Translations under genes and position numbers: made by a program
Source: Jeotgalicoccus meleagridis
GTDB taxonomy: Bacteria; Bacillota; Bacilli; Staphylococcales; Salinicoccaceae
Assembly (NCBI RefSeq): GCF_903994045.1
Contig: NZ_CAJEWD010000006.1
Location: 124,001 to 188,000, forward strand
DNA: 64,000 nt
Direction: 5' to 3'
The notes under the pieces: model-generated
Seen by the model: the letters and a program-made list of their open reading frames with translations, nothing else
What the model was told of the DNA's origin: nothing
The model's database searches: none
Part shown: positions 17,782-27,583 of the stretch, piece by piece
Numbering within the stretch: position 1 is the first letter of the stretch
Layout: the number at the start of each line of letters is the position of its first letter

Positions 17782-17811
17782 AAAAAAAGAGCCAGGATAT
17801 TATCCTGACTC
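17782..17811 (-). terminator. Terminator between phnF and phnG
   Basis: GAGCCAGGATA pairs with TATCCTGACTC (one G-U) and is followed by a T7 run on the minus strand. It separates the regulator transcript from the phnG operon, so the two are independently promoted. Confidence 0.88.
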
Positions 17812-17817
17812 TTTTAT

Positions 17818-18543
17818 CTATCTCTCATCTGACAACTGATGTTTAAACAGATCGCTTCTATATAAAATTTTAACTTTTTCCAAGACTTGATTCTCTTTCT
17901 TATCATAAGTTCCTGTTTCAAACACTAAAAGCGGCACTAATTCGCTACAATCCAACTGCTCCATTTCTTCTAAAGTCGCAAATTGAGCTGATAAAGTTCT
18001 CTCTTTACTAACTAGGTGATTAAAACCTTTTGCTTCAAAATAAGAATACACCGAGGTCAATTGATCCTTTTCTTCATTTATTTTTGGGAAAATACTCTCT
18101 TTAATGTAGGAAATATGAATCGCACAAGGTAAACCATCAACAATTCTAAGTCTTGAAACTTTAAAAATTTTATCTTCATCTTGTAGGTTTAAATATGCTC
18201 TATAATCTTCATGTTCCTTAGTATTAGCATAATCCGCAAAGATAATTTTGCTTTCATATGGAATGTTTTGTTCTTCCATCTTATGAGAAAAGCTTGTCGC
18301 TCCAGTAACAGTAAAATCAATCGTTGGTAATGGCTCGTTAACGAATCGTCCAACCCCTTGCATGCTGTGCACTATGCCCATTTTCTCTAACTGTACTAAG
18401 GCATTTCTAGCATCGATTCTTTTAGCTTGGTACTTGTCTGCTAATTGATTTTCACTTGGTAGTCGGTCCCCATACTGCAGTTCACCAGTCAGTATCATTT
18501 CATGTACAGAGGTACGAATCAACGTTTCTTTAGAAATCTCCAC
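17818..18543 (-). CDS. phnF: GntR/HutC-family repressor PhnF
   Basis: The N-terminal winged helix is typical of GntR (GELQYGDRLPSENQLADKYQAKRIDARNALVQLEKMG, residues counted after the chosen start). The C-terminal part is a UTRA ligand domain (KIFKVSRLRIVDGLPCAIHISYI). Its position upstream of phnG makes it the local PhnF regulator, sensing phosphonate or phosphate status. The frame extends to an ATG at 18579, but that ATG sits on the apparent -10 (TATAAT at 18578-18583). A GTG at 18543 has GAGGT 7 bases upstream and gives a normal GntR N-terminus, so it is preferred. Confidence 0.88.
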   Translation of the reverse strand: MEISKETLIRTSVHEMILTGELQYGDRLPSENQLADKYQAKRIDARNALVQLEKMGIVHSMQGVGRFVNEPLPTIDFTVTGATSFSHKMEEQNIPYESKIIFADYANTKEHEDYRAYLNLQDEDKIFKVSRLRIVDGLPCAIHISYIKESIFPKINEEKDQLTSVYSYFEAKGFNHLVSKERTLSAQFATLEEMEQLDCSELVPLLVFETGTYDKKENQVLEKVKILYRSDLFKHQLSDER

Positions 18544-18577
18544 CTCGTCTACCTCATTTCCATAAGTAATATAATAC

Positions 18578-18583
18578 ATTATA
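18578..18583 (-). promoter_or_regulatory. Probable -10 element of phnF
   Basis: TATAAT on the minus strand is followed by GT and then ATTATA, so the box itself sits in a TATAAT-GT-ATTATA inverted repeat (18570-18583) that could also be an autoregulatory site. The -35 is weak. The element argues against the ATG at 18579 as start codon. Confidence 0.5.
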
Positions 18584-18640
18584 CAATTTTGCTCGAAATC
18601 TTTCTATTATCGTCAATATACGAATATTTTTTTGTGATAT

Positions 18641-18700
18641 TTCATATTAAACTATAAAATATGAACTTTTTTTATAAAAACCGTTGATAAGTTCGTTATT
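18641..18700 (+). promoter_or_regulatory. Tandem inverted PurBox-like sites (PurR operator) upstream of xpt
   Basis: A weaker box, AAATATGAAC (18657-18666), faces a stronger one on the other strand (GTTCGTTATTT, 18691-18701; minus AACGAAC). GAAC and GTTC are 24 bases apart, which matches the spacing of PurR box pairs in Bacillus. A perfect 8-bp inverted repeat (TTCATATT 18641-18648, AATATGAA 18658-18665) overlaps the first box. PurR would repress xpt-pbuX when PRPP is low. Assignment is by pattern only. Confidence 0.55.
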
Positions 18701-18711
18701 TCTGTTAATAT
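18684..18711 (+). promoter_or_regulatory. Promoter of xpt-pbuX
   Basis: TTGATA (18684-18689) and TAATAT (18706-18711) are separated by 16 bases. The stronger PurBox lies between them. Transcription would begin near 18718, leaving a 5' leader of only about 34 bases before the xpt ATG. Confidence 0.6.
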
Positions 18712-18727
18712 TAATACATTCACATAG

Positions 18728-19332
<605 letters not shown>

Positions 19333-19333
<1 letters not shown>

Positions 19334-20616
19334 TGACTGAAAAGACTTCAAACGTAAAAGACCTCTCTTTAGGACTTCAACACGTTCTCGCTATGTATGC
19401 TGGAGCTGTTATTGTCCCTTTAATCGTCGGTAATGCGATTGGCTTAACACCGACACAACTAACCTATCTTATCGCCATTGATATTATGATGTGTGGTGTC
19501 GCGACAATATTACAAGTATGGAAAAATAAATTTTCTGGTATCGGACTACCTGTTGTACTCGGTTGTACATTTACAGCAGTCGGTCCAATTATTAATATTG
19601 CCAATTCTTACAGCATTCAATCTGTCTACGGTTCAATCTTAATTTCTGGTCTTATTGTAGTGTTGATTGCGCCGATTTTTAGTAAGTTAATCCGGTTTTT
19701 CCCGCCAGTTGTGACTGGTACAGTTGTCACTATCATTGGTATCACCTTAATGCCAGTCGCTTTTAATGATTTAGCCGGTGGCCAAGGTGCTGAAGATTTC
19801 GGAGCACCAGTTAACTTATTACTTGGCTTTTCTACCTTGATTATCATTCTTTTAATACTAAAATTTGCTAAAGGATTTTTAAATGCAATTGCAATCTTAT
19901 GTGGAATTGTCGGTGGGACAATTCTCGCCTCTTTCTTTGGTATGGTAGATTTTGCTCCTATTAAAGAAGCGAGCTGGCTTCATTTACCACAAGTTTTTTA
20001 CTTTGGTAAACCTGAATTTCATATCCTGCCTATTTTAACGATGACACTGGTCGCTGTTGTGAGCTTAGTCGAATCAACAGGTGTATATTTTGCACTCGGT
20101 GAAATTACTAAGAAAAAAATTGATGGTCATGATTTAAAAAGAGGTTACCGTGCAGAAGGACTTGCAATAATTCTTGGTGGTTTAGTTAATGCCTTTCCTT
20201 ATACTACTTTTTCTCAAAACGTCGGACTCATTCAAATCTCAGGCGTTAGAAAACTAAAGATTATCTACATTGCAGGAATCATGTTAGTCATCCTTGGTCT
20301 AGTACCTAAAATTGGTGCAGCAACACTCGCAATCCCAGGACCAGTTATAGGTGGTGCAATGATCGCAATGTTCGGTATGGTCATCAGTGCAGGCATCAAA
20401 ATGCTGTCACATATTAACCTTCAAAGACAAGAAAATATGTTAATTGTAGCGATTTCCGTTGGTATGGGACTTGGTGTTACTGTCGTTCCAGATATATTCT
20501 CATCTCTACCAGCTAGCCTATCTGTCATTACCTCTTCAGGTATCGTAATGGGAAGTTTAACGGCGATTGTCATGAATGCTATTTTTAATTTCAAATCCAT
20601 AATTAAACCAGAATAA
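19333..20616 (+). CDS. pbuX: Xanthine permease (NCS2/UraA family)
   Basis: The 427-residue NCS2 nucleobase:cation symporter has the opening SLGLQHVLAMYAGAVIVPLIVG, the family segment FPPVVTGTVV, and the late motif VNAFPYTTFSQNVGLIQISGVR. These match bacterial xanthine permeases. It overlaps xpt by one base, so it is assigned as PbuX rather than a uracil carrier. A very strong terminator follows. Confidence 0.94.
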
Positions 20617-20666
20617 AAAAAGCGGCTTAAAAATCTTAAATACAAGATTTTTAAGCCGCTTTTTTA
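20614..20666. terminator. Bidirectional terminator between pbuX and the sugar ATPase gene
   Basis: AGCGGCTTAAAAATCTT and AAGATTTTTAAGCCGCT form a perfect 17-bp stem with a 6-base loop, flanked by A and T runs. Confidence 0.95.
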
Positions 20667-20679
20667 CACTATATCAGGG

Positions 20680-21687
20680 TTAAATACTAACTGTTAATCC
20701 ATCTTGATCAAAAAAATGAAGGGAATCATCTTTAAAACTAATGCCGATAACATCACCTATTTTTATCTCGTGTTGTCCTGGCCATTTAGCATACCAGACC
20801 TTATCTGCAAGCATAAATGAAAACATAGTATCCATGCCCAGCTGCTCAACACTGTCTACTTGCACTTCGTAATCATGACCTTCTATGACATGTTCTGGCC
20901 GAATTCCTACATAAGTCGCTTGTTTAACATTTAAATCAAGCTCAGAAACTTCTACCATATTCATCTTAGGGATACCGATAAACTCCGCCGTAAATTGATT
21001 GCTTGGATGATTATAGATATTTATTGGACGATCTACTTGTTGAATCTTACCTTCATTTATGACACAAATCCTATCTCCCATAGTCATCGCTTCGGTCTGA
21101 TCATGAGTGACGTAAATCATAGTAAGTTTTAAATCCTGCTGTAATTTCTTAATTTCACGTCTCATATGGGTTCTTAGCTGCATATCTAAGTTTGATAATG
21201 GCTCATCCATCAAGCAAACAGGCATCCGACTGACAGCAGCTCTAGCGAGTGCAACTCTTTGTTGTTGTCCACCAGATAATTGTTTCGGTTTTCTTTTTAA
21301 CACCTTTTCTATCCCTAGCATTTGGCTTACTTCTCTAAGTCTTTTATCTTGATGTTCTTTATCAGTTTTCCTTGATTCTAAACCAAATAATATATTGTCT
21401 TTGACCGTCATATGCGGATACAGTGCATAATTTTGAAAGACCATAGATAAATTCCGATCCTGGACCTTAAGATCATTAATCCTTTGGTCATCTATGTAAA
21501 TACTACCCATTGAAATATCTTCAAGTCCTGCAATCATTCTAAGTAAAGTAGTTTTGCCAGACCCTGATGGACCCACTAGGACAAAGAATTCTCCTCTCTT
21601 GATTTCAAGATTGATATTTTCCAGTATGGCATCTTCTTTATTAGAATAACGCTTAGTAATATTTTCTAGTCTAATTTTAGCAACCAT
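20680..21687 (-). CDS. Orphan carbohydrate-importer ATPase (MsmX/UgpC/MalK type)
   Basis: The 335-residue ABC ATPase has Walker A GPSGSGKTT, signature LSGGQQQRVALARA, Walker B CLMDEPLSNLD and switch YVTHDQTEAMTMGDR. A C-terminal OB/TOBE regulatory domain includes YVGIRPEHV. This is the CUT1 sugar-importer ATPase family. No permease or binding protein is nearby, so it probably acts as a shared ATPase for several sugar importers, like B. subtilis MsmX. Specificity cannot be read from sequence. Confidence 0.88.
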   Translation of the reverse strand: MVAKIRLENITKRYSNKEDAILENINLEIKRGEFFVLVGPSGSGKTTLLRMIAGLEDISMGSIYIDDQRINDLKVQDRNLSMVFQNYALYPHMTVKDNILFGLESRKTDKEHQDKRLREVSQMLGIEKVLKRKPKQLSGGQQQRVALARAAVSRMPVCLMDEPLSNLDMQLRTHMRREIKKLQQDLKLTMIYVTHDQTEAMTMGDRICVINEGKIQQVDRPINIYNHPSNQFTAEFIGIPKMNMVEVSELDLNVKQATYVGIRPEHVIEGHDYEVQVDSVEQLGMDTMFSFMLADKVWYAKWPGQHEIKIGDVIGISFKDDSLHFFDQDGLTVSI

Positions 21688-21797
21688 TCTATACAGCCCC
21701 TCTTATCTTAATTAAAGTATACAATTTAAGAACTACAGTTGCCAATTGTCACCAGACTATAATATGATGAATTTAAGTATTAATAAGGAGTGAAACC

Positions 21798-22259
21798 ATG
21801 AAAAAGATGAATGTTGAAAGTTTCAATCTTGATCATACTAAAGTTGCTGCACCATACATTAGACTTGCCAGCACAAGTGAAGGTGAGCATGGTGATGTAA
21901 TTTACAAATATGATATTCGTTTTTGCCAACCGAACAAAGAACATATGGATATGCCAGCTCTGCACTCTATCGAGCATTTAATGGCCGAAAATATTCGCAA
22001 TCATCACGACCGTGTGGTTGATTTAAGTCCAATGGGCTGTCAAACAGGTTTTTATCTATCAGTTTTAAATGATAATGACCAAGATGGCATAGAAAATGTC
22101 ATGGAGAAAACTTTAAATGACGTCTTAGAAGCGACAGAAGTCCCAGCTTGTAATGAAGTACAATGTGGATGGGCAGCTAGCCATAGCTTAGAAGGTGCTA
22201 AAGAAATCGCACGTAAAATGCTTGAAGGTAGAAATGAATGGTCAGTTGTCTTCAGATAA
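21798..22259 (+). CDS. luxS: S-ribosylhomocysteine lyase LuxS
   Basis: The 153-residue metalloenzyme splits S-ribosylhomocysteine into homocysteine and the AI-2 precursor DPD. The zinc ligands HSIEH (HxxEH) and the catalytic/metal cysteine in EVQCGW are present, as is [18 protein letters not shown] lies before the ATG. The gene is monocistronic with its own terminator. Its metabolic role in recycling S-adenosylmethionine is certain from the family; a signalling role is not shown by sequence. Confidence 0.97.
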   Translation: MKKMNVESFNLDHTKVAAPYIRLASTSEGEHGDVIYKYDIRFCQPNKEHMDMPALHSIEHLMAENIRNHHDRVVDLSPMGCQTGFYLSVLNDNDQDGIENVMEKTLNDVLEATEVPACNEVQCGWAASHSLEGAKEIARKMLEGRNEWSVVFR

Positions 22260-22272
22260 TAGACATATTTTT

Positions 22273-22304
22273 AGATACTCTTTAACAGAGTATCTCTTTT
22301 TATT
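22273..22304 (+). terminator. luxS terminator
   Basis: AGATACTCT and AGAGTATCT form a 9-bp stem followed by a T-rich run. Confidence 0.88.
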
Positions 22305-22368
22305 TTACAAGATGAATTTCAATCGTTAATATTAATAGGATAAAATTTTTAGAAAGAGGTCCTAATAC

Positions 22369-22893
22369 ATGATTACACCAATATGGTTGATGTGGTTGAT
22401 TACACCCATCGCTTTTATTTTTATACCTTTAAAATTACTAATTGACTGGTTCGTAATCTATCTGCCTTTAGACAAGAAGTATCAACGTAAAGAAATCACT
22501 GTTAAAGCATCTTGGAAAATTTGGTTAACAGATATTGGCGCACATTTACTTGCAGCTGGTCTACTCTATTTATCACTCTACATCGATCCATTATTTAGAG
22601 CATCACCTTCATCATTTGATGAAGTGAAGGAAATTAGTAACCAGACACCAGACTGGATTGTAGCCTACTATGAAGGCGTCATCGCTAATCCTTTTAATAG
22701 CATCTTTAGCGCAGCTGTTGTTCTGATTTTATTTATTATTTTGATCTTTGCTCAATATAAATTAACTCAAAAAATTTATGGTAAATATATCGATGAAGAT
22801 AAACAGATTACCAAGTCTGCCATCATATCAACCTTAGTTATGGCACCTTGGATTATTCTAATACCAACGGCATTGTTTACTCCAATTGTATAG
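22369..22893 (+). CDS. Hypothetical membrane protein, 174 residues
   Basis: Four hydrophobic segments are visible: two near the N-terminus (about 5-35 and 55-75), one about 110-130, and one about 150-172. A charged loop VKASWKIWLTD and an extended polar stretch SPSSFDEVKEISNQTPDW lie between. AGAAAGAGG precedes the ATG, and a bidirectional terminator follows. I do not recognise a family and the neighbours give no hint of function. Confidence 0.7.
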   Translation: MITPIWLMWLITPIAFIFIPLKLLIDWFVIYLPLDKKYQRKEITVKASWKIWLTDIGAHLLAAGLLYLSLYIDPLFRASPSSFDEVKEISNQTPDWIVAYYEGVIANPFNSIFSAAVVLILFIILIFAQYKLTQKIYGKYIDEDKQITKSAIISTLVMAPWIILIPTALFTPIV

Positions 22894-22904
22894 AAATATT
22901 GATC

Positions 22905-22956
22905 ATAAAAAAGCACTTCACTCTTTAAGTTTTCCCTAGAGTGAAGTGCTTTTTTA
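22905..22956. terminator. Bidirectional terminator
   Basis: AAGCACTTCACTCT and AGAGTGAAGTGCTT form a 14-bp stem with a 13-base loop, flanked by A and T runs. It serves the hypothetical gene on plus and rbsK on minus, whose stop lies at its edge. Confidence 0.93.
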
Positions 22957-23847
22957 TTTTTTAGAAGATGATAATTTCTCCATGACCTCATCCATTGTTG
23001 GCATGGCGGCTTGAGCACCGAATTTTTCCACGCTGAGTGATGCTGCAACGTTAGCAAAGTTACAACTATCTTCTAAAGATTGACCTCTAGCAATATGGCT
23101 TACAAAAGCACCGTTAAAGCAATCTCCAGCTCCTGTAGTATCGACTACATCTGCTTTTCTTGTTGGTACTGTCACCTTATAAGCATCGACTGTGTAGTAA
23201 CACCCCTTACTACCAGAAGTCACAACAAATTTATGAGCATAGTTGTTTAATACACCTGGATGAAAATCAGCAAGTTGTGTTAACTCAATCTGATTCGGCG
23301 TAATATATGTACTATTTTCTATGATGTTGTCTGTTAATCTTTGTGCGGGTGCAGGATTAACTACTAAATCTATCTTGTTTTCTCCACAAATTGTTGCGAG
23401 ATAATCCACTGTTTCCATTGGTATTTCTAGCTGAGTCACAACAATATCACTATTTAATATGGCATCCTTGTGCGCATCTAAGACATCCTTTGTCATCAAA
23501 GCATTCGCCCCTGGAACAATAATTACAGTATTATCCATTGGATTGACCGTTATCATCGCAATGCCACTTTCCGTATCATCTACTTTTTCTATGTGATCAA
23601 CGTTGATGCCTTCATTTCTTAAGTTTTCGATCATTTCTTCACCAAAGGCATCATTTCCTACTTTACCGATAAAAGTCACATCACAACCGAGACGTGCCGC
23701 TGCCACAGCCTGGTTAGCACCTTTACCTCCACACAATGTAGAAAATGTTTGACCCGTTAAGGTTTCCCCTATTTCTGGATGTCTTTTTGCAGTAACTACC
23801 AAGTCCATGTTCAGACTGCCGACTATCGTTATTTTTGGCTTAGTCAT
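22954..23847 (-). CDS. rbsK: Ribokinase
   Basis: This PfkB-family sugar kinase has the N-terminal GSLNMDLVV, the substrate region GGKGANQAVAAARLG, NPAPA, and the catalytic anion-hole motif DTTGAGDCFNGAF. Length and motifs fit ribokinase. It is the third gene of an operon with two nucleoside hydrolases, so it phosphorylates the ribose they release. An in-frame ATG at 23853 directly abuts the GGAGG; the ATG at 23847, 6 bases past it, is the better start. Confidence 0.92.
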   Translation of the reverse strand: MTKPKITIVGSLNMDLVVTAKRHPEIGETLTGQTFSTLCGGKGANQAVAAARLGCDVTFIGKVGNDAFGEEMIENLRNEGINVDHIEKVDDTESGIAMITVNPMDNTVIIVPGANALMTKDVLDAHKDAILNSDIVVTQLEIPMETVDYLATICGENKIDLVVNPAPAQRLTDNIIENSTYITPNQIELTQLADFHPGVLNNYAHKFVVTSGSKGCYYTVDAYKVTVPTRKADVVDTTGAGDCFNGAFVSHIARGQSLEDSCNFANVAASLSVEKFGAQAAMPTMDEVMEKLSSSKK

Positions 23848-23863
23848 TGTCATCCTCCATCAT

Positions 23864-24802
23864 TTAAAGATTGTTCAATTTAGCGAGCAAGATATCCTGA
23901 AACTTATCGACTTCAATATCATTTAAGAGCAGAACATCACGTTTAATATCAGGTGCAGTATGTCTTAAATCACATACTGTCATTCCTCTATTAATATCAT
24001 CTGTACAGTCAACATCTACATTGACCTTAATTCCTGTAAATATTTCTGGGTTTGTTACGTATAATACTGCGACTGCATCGTGGATGTGAACTAATTCTGA
24101 ATTAATATAGGCAGGTGAATCGAAATAGAAGTTCAACATATCTCCGAATTTGTGTTGAATGTCTTGATCACTCTTATATATATCTTCAACTTGTTGACGC
24201 GTTAAGCCACATTTATGTGTCACGTCTAAGCCACACATTACTTTTGGAACAGCTGAATCAAAGACGATTTTAGCAGCCTCAGGGTCTCCCCAAATATTGA
24301 ATTCTGCTGTAGGTGTTCGATTACCAAAGGTACCGCCACCCATTAAGACAATTTCATCAATTTTTTCAGTAACTTCGGGGAACACTTTTAAGAGTAAAGC
24401 AATATTTGTAAGTGGACCAACAGGAACAAGCGTCATGCTCTCACCTTCAGGTAAGTCCATAATACTATCTCTAACAAATTGAAGCGTGTTACCTTCAACG
24501 ATTGTCTTGTCTGTATCCGGTAAGACCGTATTTCCTAAACCAGTTGTTCCATGAACGTGCCCAGCATCTTCTTTAGCTCTAATTAAGGGTCCTTCTGCCC
24601 CTTTGACTACAGGTACGTTTAGCTTTAAGAAACTCGCTAATTTTAGAGCGTTAGTCGTCACTCTTTCAATTGTTTGATTACCTGCTACTGTAGAAATACC
24701 ATGAATATTTACAAGATCTTGACTAGCTGCAAGTGCTGCTAAAGCAATAGCATCGTCGATGCCAGGGTCACAATCAATCCACACATTTTTCTTAGTCATC
24801 AT
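23864..24802 (-). CDS. Nucleoside hydrolase (second of two)
   Basis: This calcium-dependent nucleoside hydrolase cleaves the N-glycosidic bond of ribonucleosides to base and ribose. The N-terminal IDCDPGIDDAIAL, the middle LVPVGPLTNIALLL, the substrate strand AEFNIWGDPEAA, and the late HDAVAVLY are family marks. The longer frame to 24817 begins with TTG inside the upstream gene. The ATG at 24802, just after that gene's TAA and preceded by GAGGAG, is preferred. Specificity (purine, pyrimidine or broad) is not decidable. Confidence 0.9.
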   Translation of the reverse strand: MMTKKNVWIDCDPGIDDAIALAALAASQDLVNIHGISTVAGNQTIERVTTNALKLASFLKLNVPVVKGAEGPLIRAKEDAGHVHGTTGLGNTVLPDTDKTIVEGNTLQFVRDSIMDLPEGESMTLVPVGPLTNIALLLKVFPEVTEKIDEIVLMGGGTFGNRTPTAEFNIWGDPEAAKIVFDSAVPKVMCGLDVTHKCGLTRQQVEDIYKSDQDIQHKFGDMLNFYFDSPAYINSELVHIHDAVAVLYVTNPEIFTGIKVNVDVDCTDDINRGMTVCDLRHTAPDIKRDVLLLNDIEVDKFQDILLAKLNNL

Positions 24803-24803
24803 T

Positions 24804-25736
24804 TTACTCCTCACCAAAAGATTCTAAGACATCTTCAAAAACTTGCCAAAACGCTTCTTGATCCACATTCCAAGCAAAATTCGTATTGGCTTTTAGACCA
24901 GTCGTATTCAGTTTATCTACAACAGTCATACCATAAGAAAATTCACCCTTTGTTTCTATACTCACATTTAAGTGCTGGAATTCAAAGAGTTCTGGCTTCA
25001 TTAAATACATAGTGGTACAAGCATCGTGAATCGGGCCACCATTGAAACCGAAGTGATCTTTATAGGCTTGCCCAAAGAAGATGAGTAGTTCTTTAACGAA
25101 CTGTGCGATATCATTATCAATTTTTCCTACACGTTCAACAATATCCGGTGTAGCAATCACTTGGTGAGTAACGTCTAAACCAAACATTGTAAGCGGAATG
25201 CCACTTTCAAAAACGACTCTTGCCGCTTCAGCATCAACATAAATATTAAACTCTGCTGCTGGTGTCCAGTTACCAAAAGTTCCACCGCCCATTAAGACAA
25301 TCTCATCGATGTTCTCTTTAATTTCAGGTGCTTTAATTAAGGCTAGAGCGACGTTAGTTAAAGGGCCTGTTGGTACTAAGGTTACTTTTTCTTTAGATTT
25401 TTTAACTTGTTCTATAATAAAGTCCACCGCGTGACCTTCTTCTACCACTTTTGTCGGTTCCGGTAATTCAGGACCATCCATACCAGTATCCCCATGAATT
25501 TCAGGTGCAATCTCAGACTGCTTAACTAAAGGTCTACTTGAACCTTCGACAACAGGCACTTGGAGTTTCAATAATTCTGCAACCTTTAAAGCGTTGATTG
25601 TATTTTTATCGACGCTAACATTACCAGCTACTGTCGTAATGCCTAAAATATTTAAGTCGCTCTTTTTTGAGGCTGCAATAATAATAGAAACCGCATCATC
25701 ATGCCCCGGATCACAATCTAGTATAACGTTTCGCAT
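24804..25736 (-). CDS. Nucleoside hydrolase (first of two)
   Basis: This is a paralogue of the following gene, with the same architecture: LDCDPGHDDAVSI, LVPTGPLTNVALAL, AEFNIYVDAEAA and HDACTTMY. The two copies probably divide nucleoside specificities. The ATG at 25736 has GGAGAG upstream and is favoured over the ATG at 25754. It is the first gene of the operon hydrolase-hydrolase-ribokinase for using external or turnover nucleosides as ribose source. No nucleoside transporter is in the operon. Confidence 0.9.
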   Translation of the reverse strand: MRNVILDCDPGHDDAVSIIIAASKKSDLNILGITTVAGNVSVDKNTINALKVAELLKLQVPVVEGSSRPLVKQSEIAPEIHGDTGMDGPELPEPTKVVEEGHAVDFIIEQVKKSKEKVTLVPTGPLTNVALALIKAPEIKENIDEIVLMGGGTFGNWTPAAEFNIYVDAEAARVVFESGIPLTMFGLDVTHQVIATPDIVERVGKIDNDIAQFVKELLIFFGQAYKDHFGFNGGPIHDACTTMYLMKPELFEFQHLNVSIETKGEFSYGMTVVDKLNTTGLKANTNFAWNVDQEAFWQVFEDVLESFGEE

Positions 25737-25830
25737 TCTTTTCTCTCCATTCATCTAACTTATATACAACAATAATTATACATATCTATAACTGATAATA
25801 ACATTCAAATTGTCATGAAAACTGCACTGA

Positions 25831-26430
25831 TTAATGTTTATAGTAATACACTGCTAACTGGGTGCGGTCTCTTAAATCTAATTTGGTCAGCATTTGAGAA
25901 ATATAATTCCTCACTGTGCCTTCACTTAAGTATAACTGATTCGCAATTTCTTTATTGTTCAATCCTTCTGCCACAAGCTCTATAATATCTCTTTCACGTT
26001 CAGACAAATCATCCATCTTATTTACTTGAGAGGATGTCGACATACTTTTTACAATTTTACTATCAAACACCATACTTCCGGATAGCACAGCTTCTATAGC
26101 TGGAATTATGCCAGAGAGGTTATCTTTTAATAAGTAGCCTTTACACCCTAAACTAAGGGCTTGATGAATATAATCATCATCTTCAAAAGTCGTAATAAGA
26201 AGTATCCTTGCATCTGTATGACTCTTAAGAATTGTTTCAGCCGCTTCAATTCCTGACATTCCAGACATTCTTATATCTGTCATGAGTAAATCTGGTTGAT
26301 ATTTTGTATAGAGCTCTACTGCCTCTTTGCCGTCATATCCTCTAGCAACAACTTGATAATTAGAGTTTTCAACTATAGTCGACAAAGCTGATACTACAAT
26401 TGGATCATCATCCACTATGACTATCTTCAT
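25831..26430 (-). CDS. NarL/LuxR-family response regulator
   Basis: The 199-residue regulator has a receiver domain with the acidic pocket VDDDP, phosphoacceptor Asp in LLMTDIRM and lysine in YLLKD. A C-terminal LuxR helix-turn-helix follows (LSERERDIIELVAEGLNNKEIANQLYLSEGTVRNYISQ region). It overlaps the histidine kinase gene by 23 bases. Divergently placed exporter genes are its probable target, as in LnrJK/DesKR-like systems. Confidence 0.92.
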   Translation of the reverse strand: MKIVIVDDDPIVVSALSTIVENSNYQVVARGYDGKEAVELYTKYQPDLLMTDIRMSGMSGIEAAETILKSHTDARILLITTFEDDDYIHQALSLGCKGYLLKDNLSGIIPAIEAVLSGSMVFDSKIVKSMSTSSQVNKMDDLSERERDIIELVAEGLNNKEIANQLYLSEGTVRNYISQMLTKLDLRDRTQLAVYYYKH

Positions 26431-27469
26431 CTTTTAGACCCTCCTTATAAAAGATTGCATGTACAGTAAAACCTTTATCATAAAAAGTATTCATAATACC
26501 CCCGTATTTCTGAACAATCTCTGTCATAGATTGAATACCCATTCCTTTTTTTACTTCTTGATTTAAGGTGCCATTATCTTTAATAGTTAAGGTTAAATAC
26601 TTTGGATGTTCTTTTATAACTACAGTAATTTCACTGGCATTTGAATGTTTTCTTATATTGGTTAGTGCTTCTCTGACAATAGATAAAAGATCAATCTTTT
26701 CCTCATGCTTTAGTTCTAAATTTACATCGTAAAAAAACTCGTAACGGTAGTCTGTCATATCGCTAAGGAAGCTGTCGATTCTCGCCTCTATATCAATCGA
26801 CGTATCATAGAGATGGTGGATGCTGTGCCTAATATCGTCCATGCCTTCCTTTAATCTGTTTTGTAAGCTTGATAGAGACTCCCTAAGTTTACTTTCGTCC
26901 TTAACGTATTGTAAGGATTCTATCAGTAAGATACTAGAGGAGAGGGAATGCCCTAAGGCATCATGCATGTCTCTCGCTATTCTATTTCTTTCGTTTAAGC
27001 CTGCTAGATATACGTCTTTCTCATGTGTCTTCATAAGGACATTTCTCTGAGCTCTTAATCTCATATTATCTTCGGTTAGTTTATCCCGCATGTTTTTATT
27101 TAACTCTTTCTCTTTAGATAATTTTAAAGATAAGTTCAACAGATAAAATATTAAAATACTCAAGAGGACTAAGATCCATTTTTGACTAATGATGATTGGT
27201 AAAAGTAATAAAAGACTAGGAAAGCCTACTATAATAAATAAGCTATAGACAGTAGCAGGTAAAAAGTAAATAAAGTTAAAATCTATCATCAAAAAGAATA
27301 AGAGCAAGACGTTTGATAGGACTGTCACGTATTTATTCTTTAAAACATCTGGGATGAATGTCAAAATAAAGGCGGATAAAGTTAGTAGTACAGACGGCTC
27401 ACTGACAGACAATAAATAATTTACAGTAAGAATAAAAAAGATGATTAACTTCTCAGTCGCTCTTTGCAT
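26408..27469 (-). CDS. Sensor histidine kinase (HisKA_3/HPK7, DesK-like)
   Basis: About 120 N-terminal residues form four or five membrane helices with almost no extracellular part. A short coiled coil and then the HisKA_3 box ERNRIARDMHDALGHSLSS with the phosphorylated His follow, and an HATPase domain closes the protein (REALTNIRKHSNASEIT, GMGIQSMTE). Sensors of this type read the membrane itself or a transporter partner. The gene is divergent from an ABC exporter with 114 bases between. Confidence 0.92.
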   Translation of the reverse strand: MQRATEKLIIFFILTVNYLLSVSEPSVLLTLSAFILTFIPDVLKNKYVTVLSNVLLLFFLMIDFNFIYFLPATVYSLFIIVGFPSLLLLLPIIISQKWILVLLSILIFYLLNLSLKLSKEKELNKNMRDKLTEDNMRLRAQRNVLMKTHEKDVYLAGLNERNRIARDMHDALGHSLSSSILLIESLQYVKDESKLRESLSSLQNRLKEGMDDIRHSIHHLYDTSIDIEARIDSFLSDMTDYRYEFFYDVNLELKHEEKIDLLSIVREALTNIRKHSNASEITVVIKEHPKYLTLTIKDNGTLNQEVKKGMGIQSMTEIVQKYGGIMNTFYDKGFTVHAIFYKEGLKDEDSHSG

Positions 27470-27486
27470 GATTTCACCTCACAATA

Positions 27487-27498
27487 TGACATTTGTCA
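27487..27498. promoter_or_regulatory. Candidate response-regulator site between kinase and exporter genes
   Basis: TGACATTTGTCA has two 5-bp inverted arms around TT. It lies near the kinase start in the divergent promoter region. NarL-family regulators often bind such short dyads; binding by the adjacent regulator is inference. Confidence 0.35.
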
Positions 27499-27583
27499 CT
27501 ATAGTTAATGACGACAGACACTAACGGATTCTTTAGTCATATTATAAACTTAATTTAACGAATATAGTACTGGAGGCGTAAAT

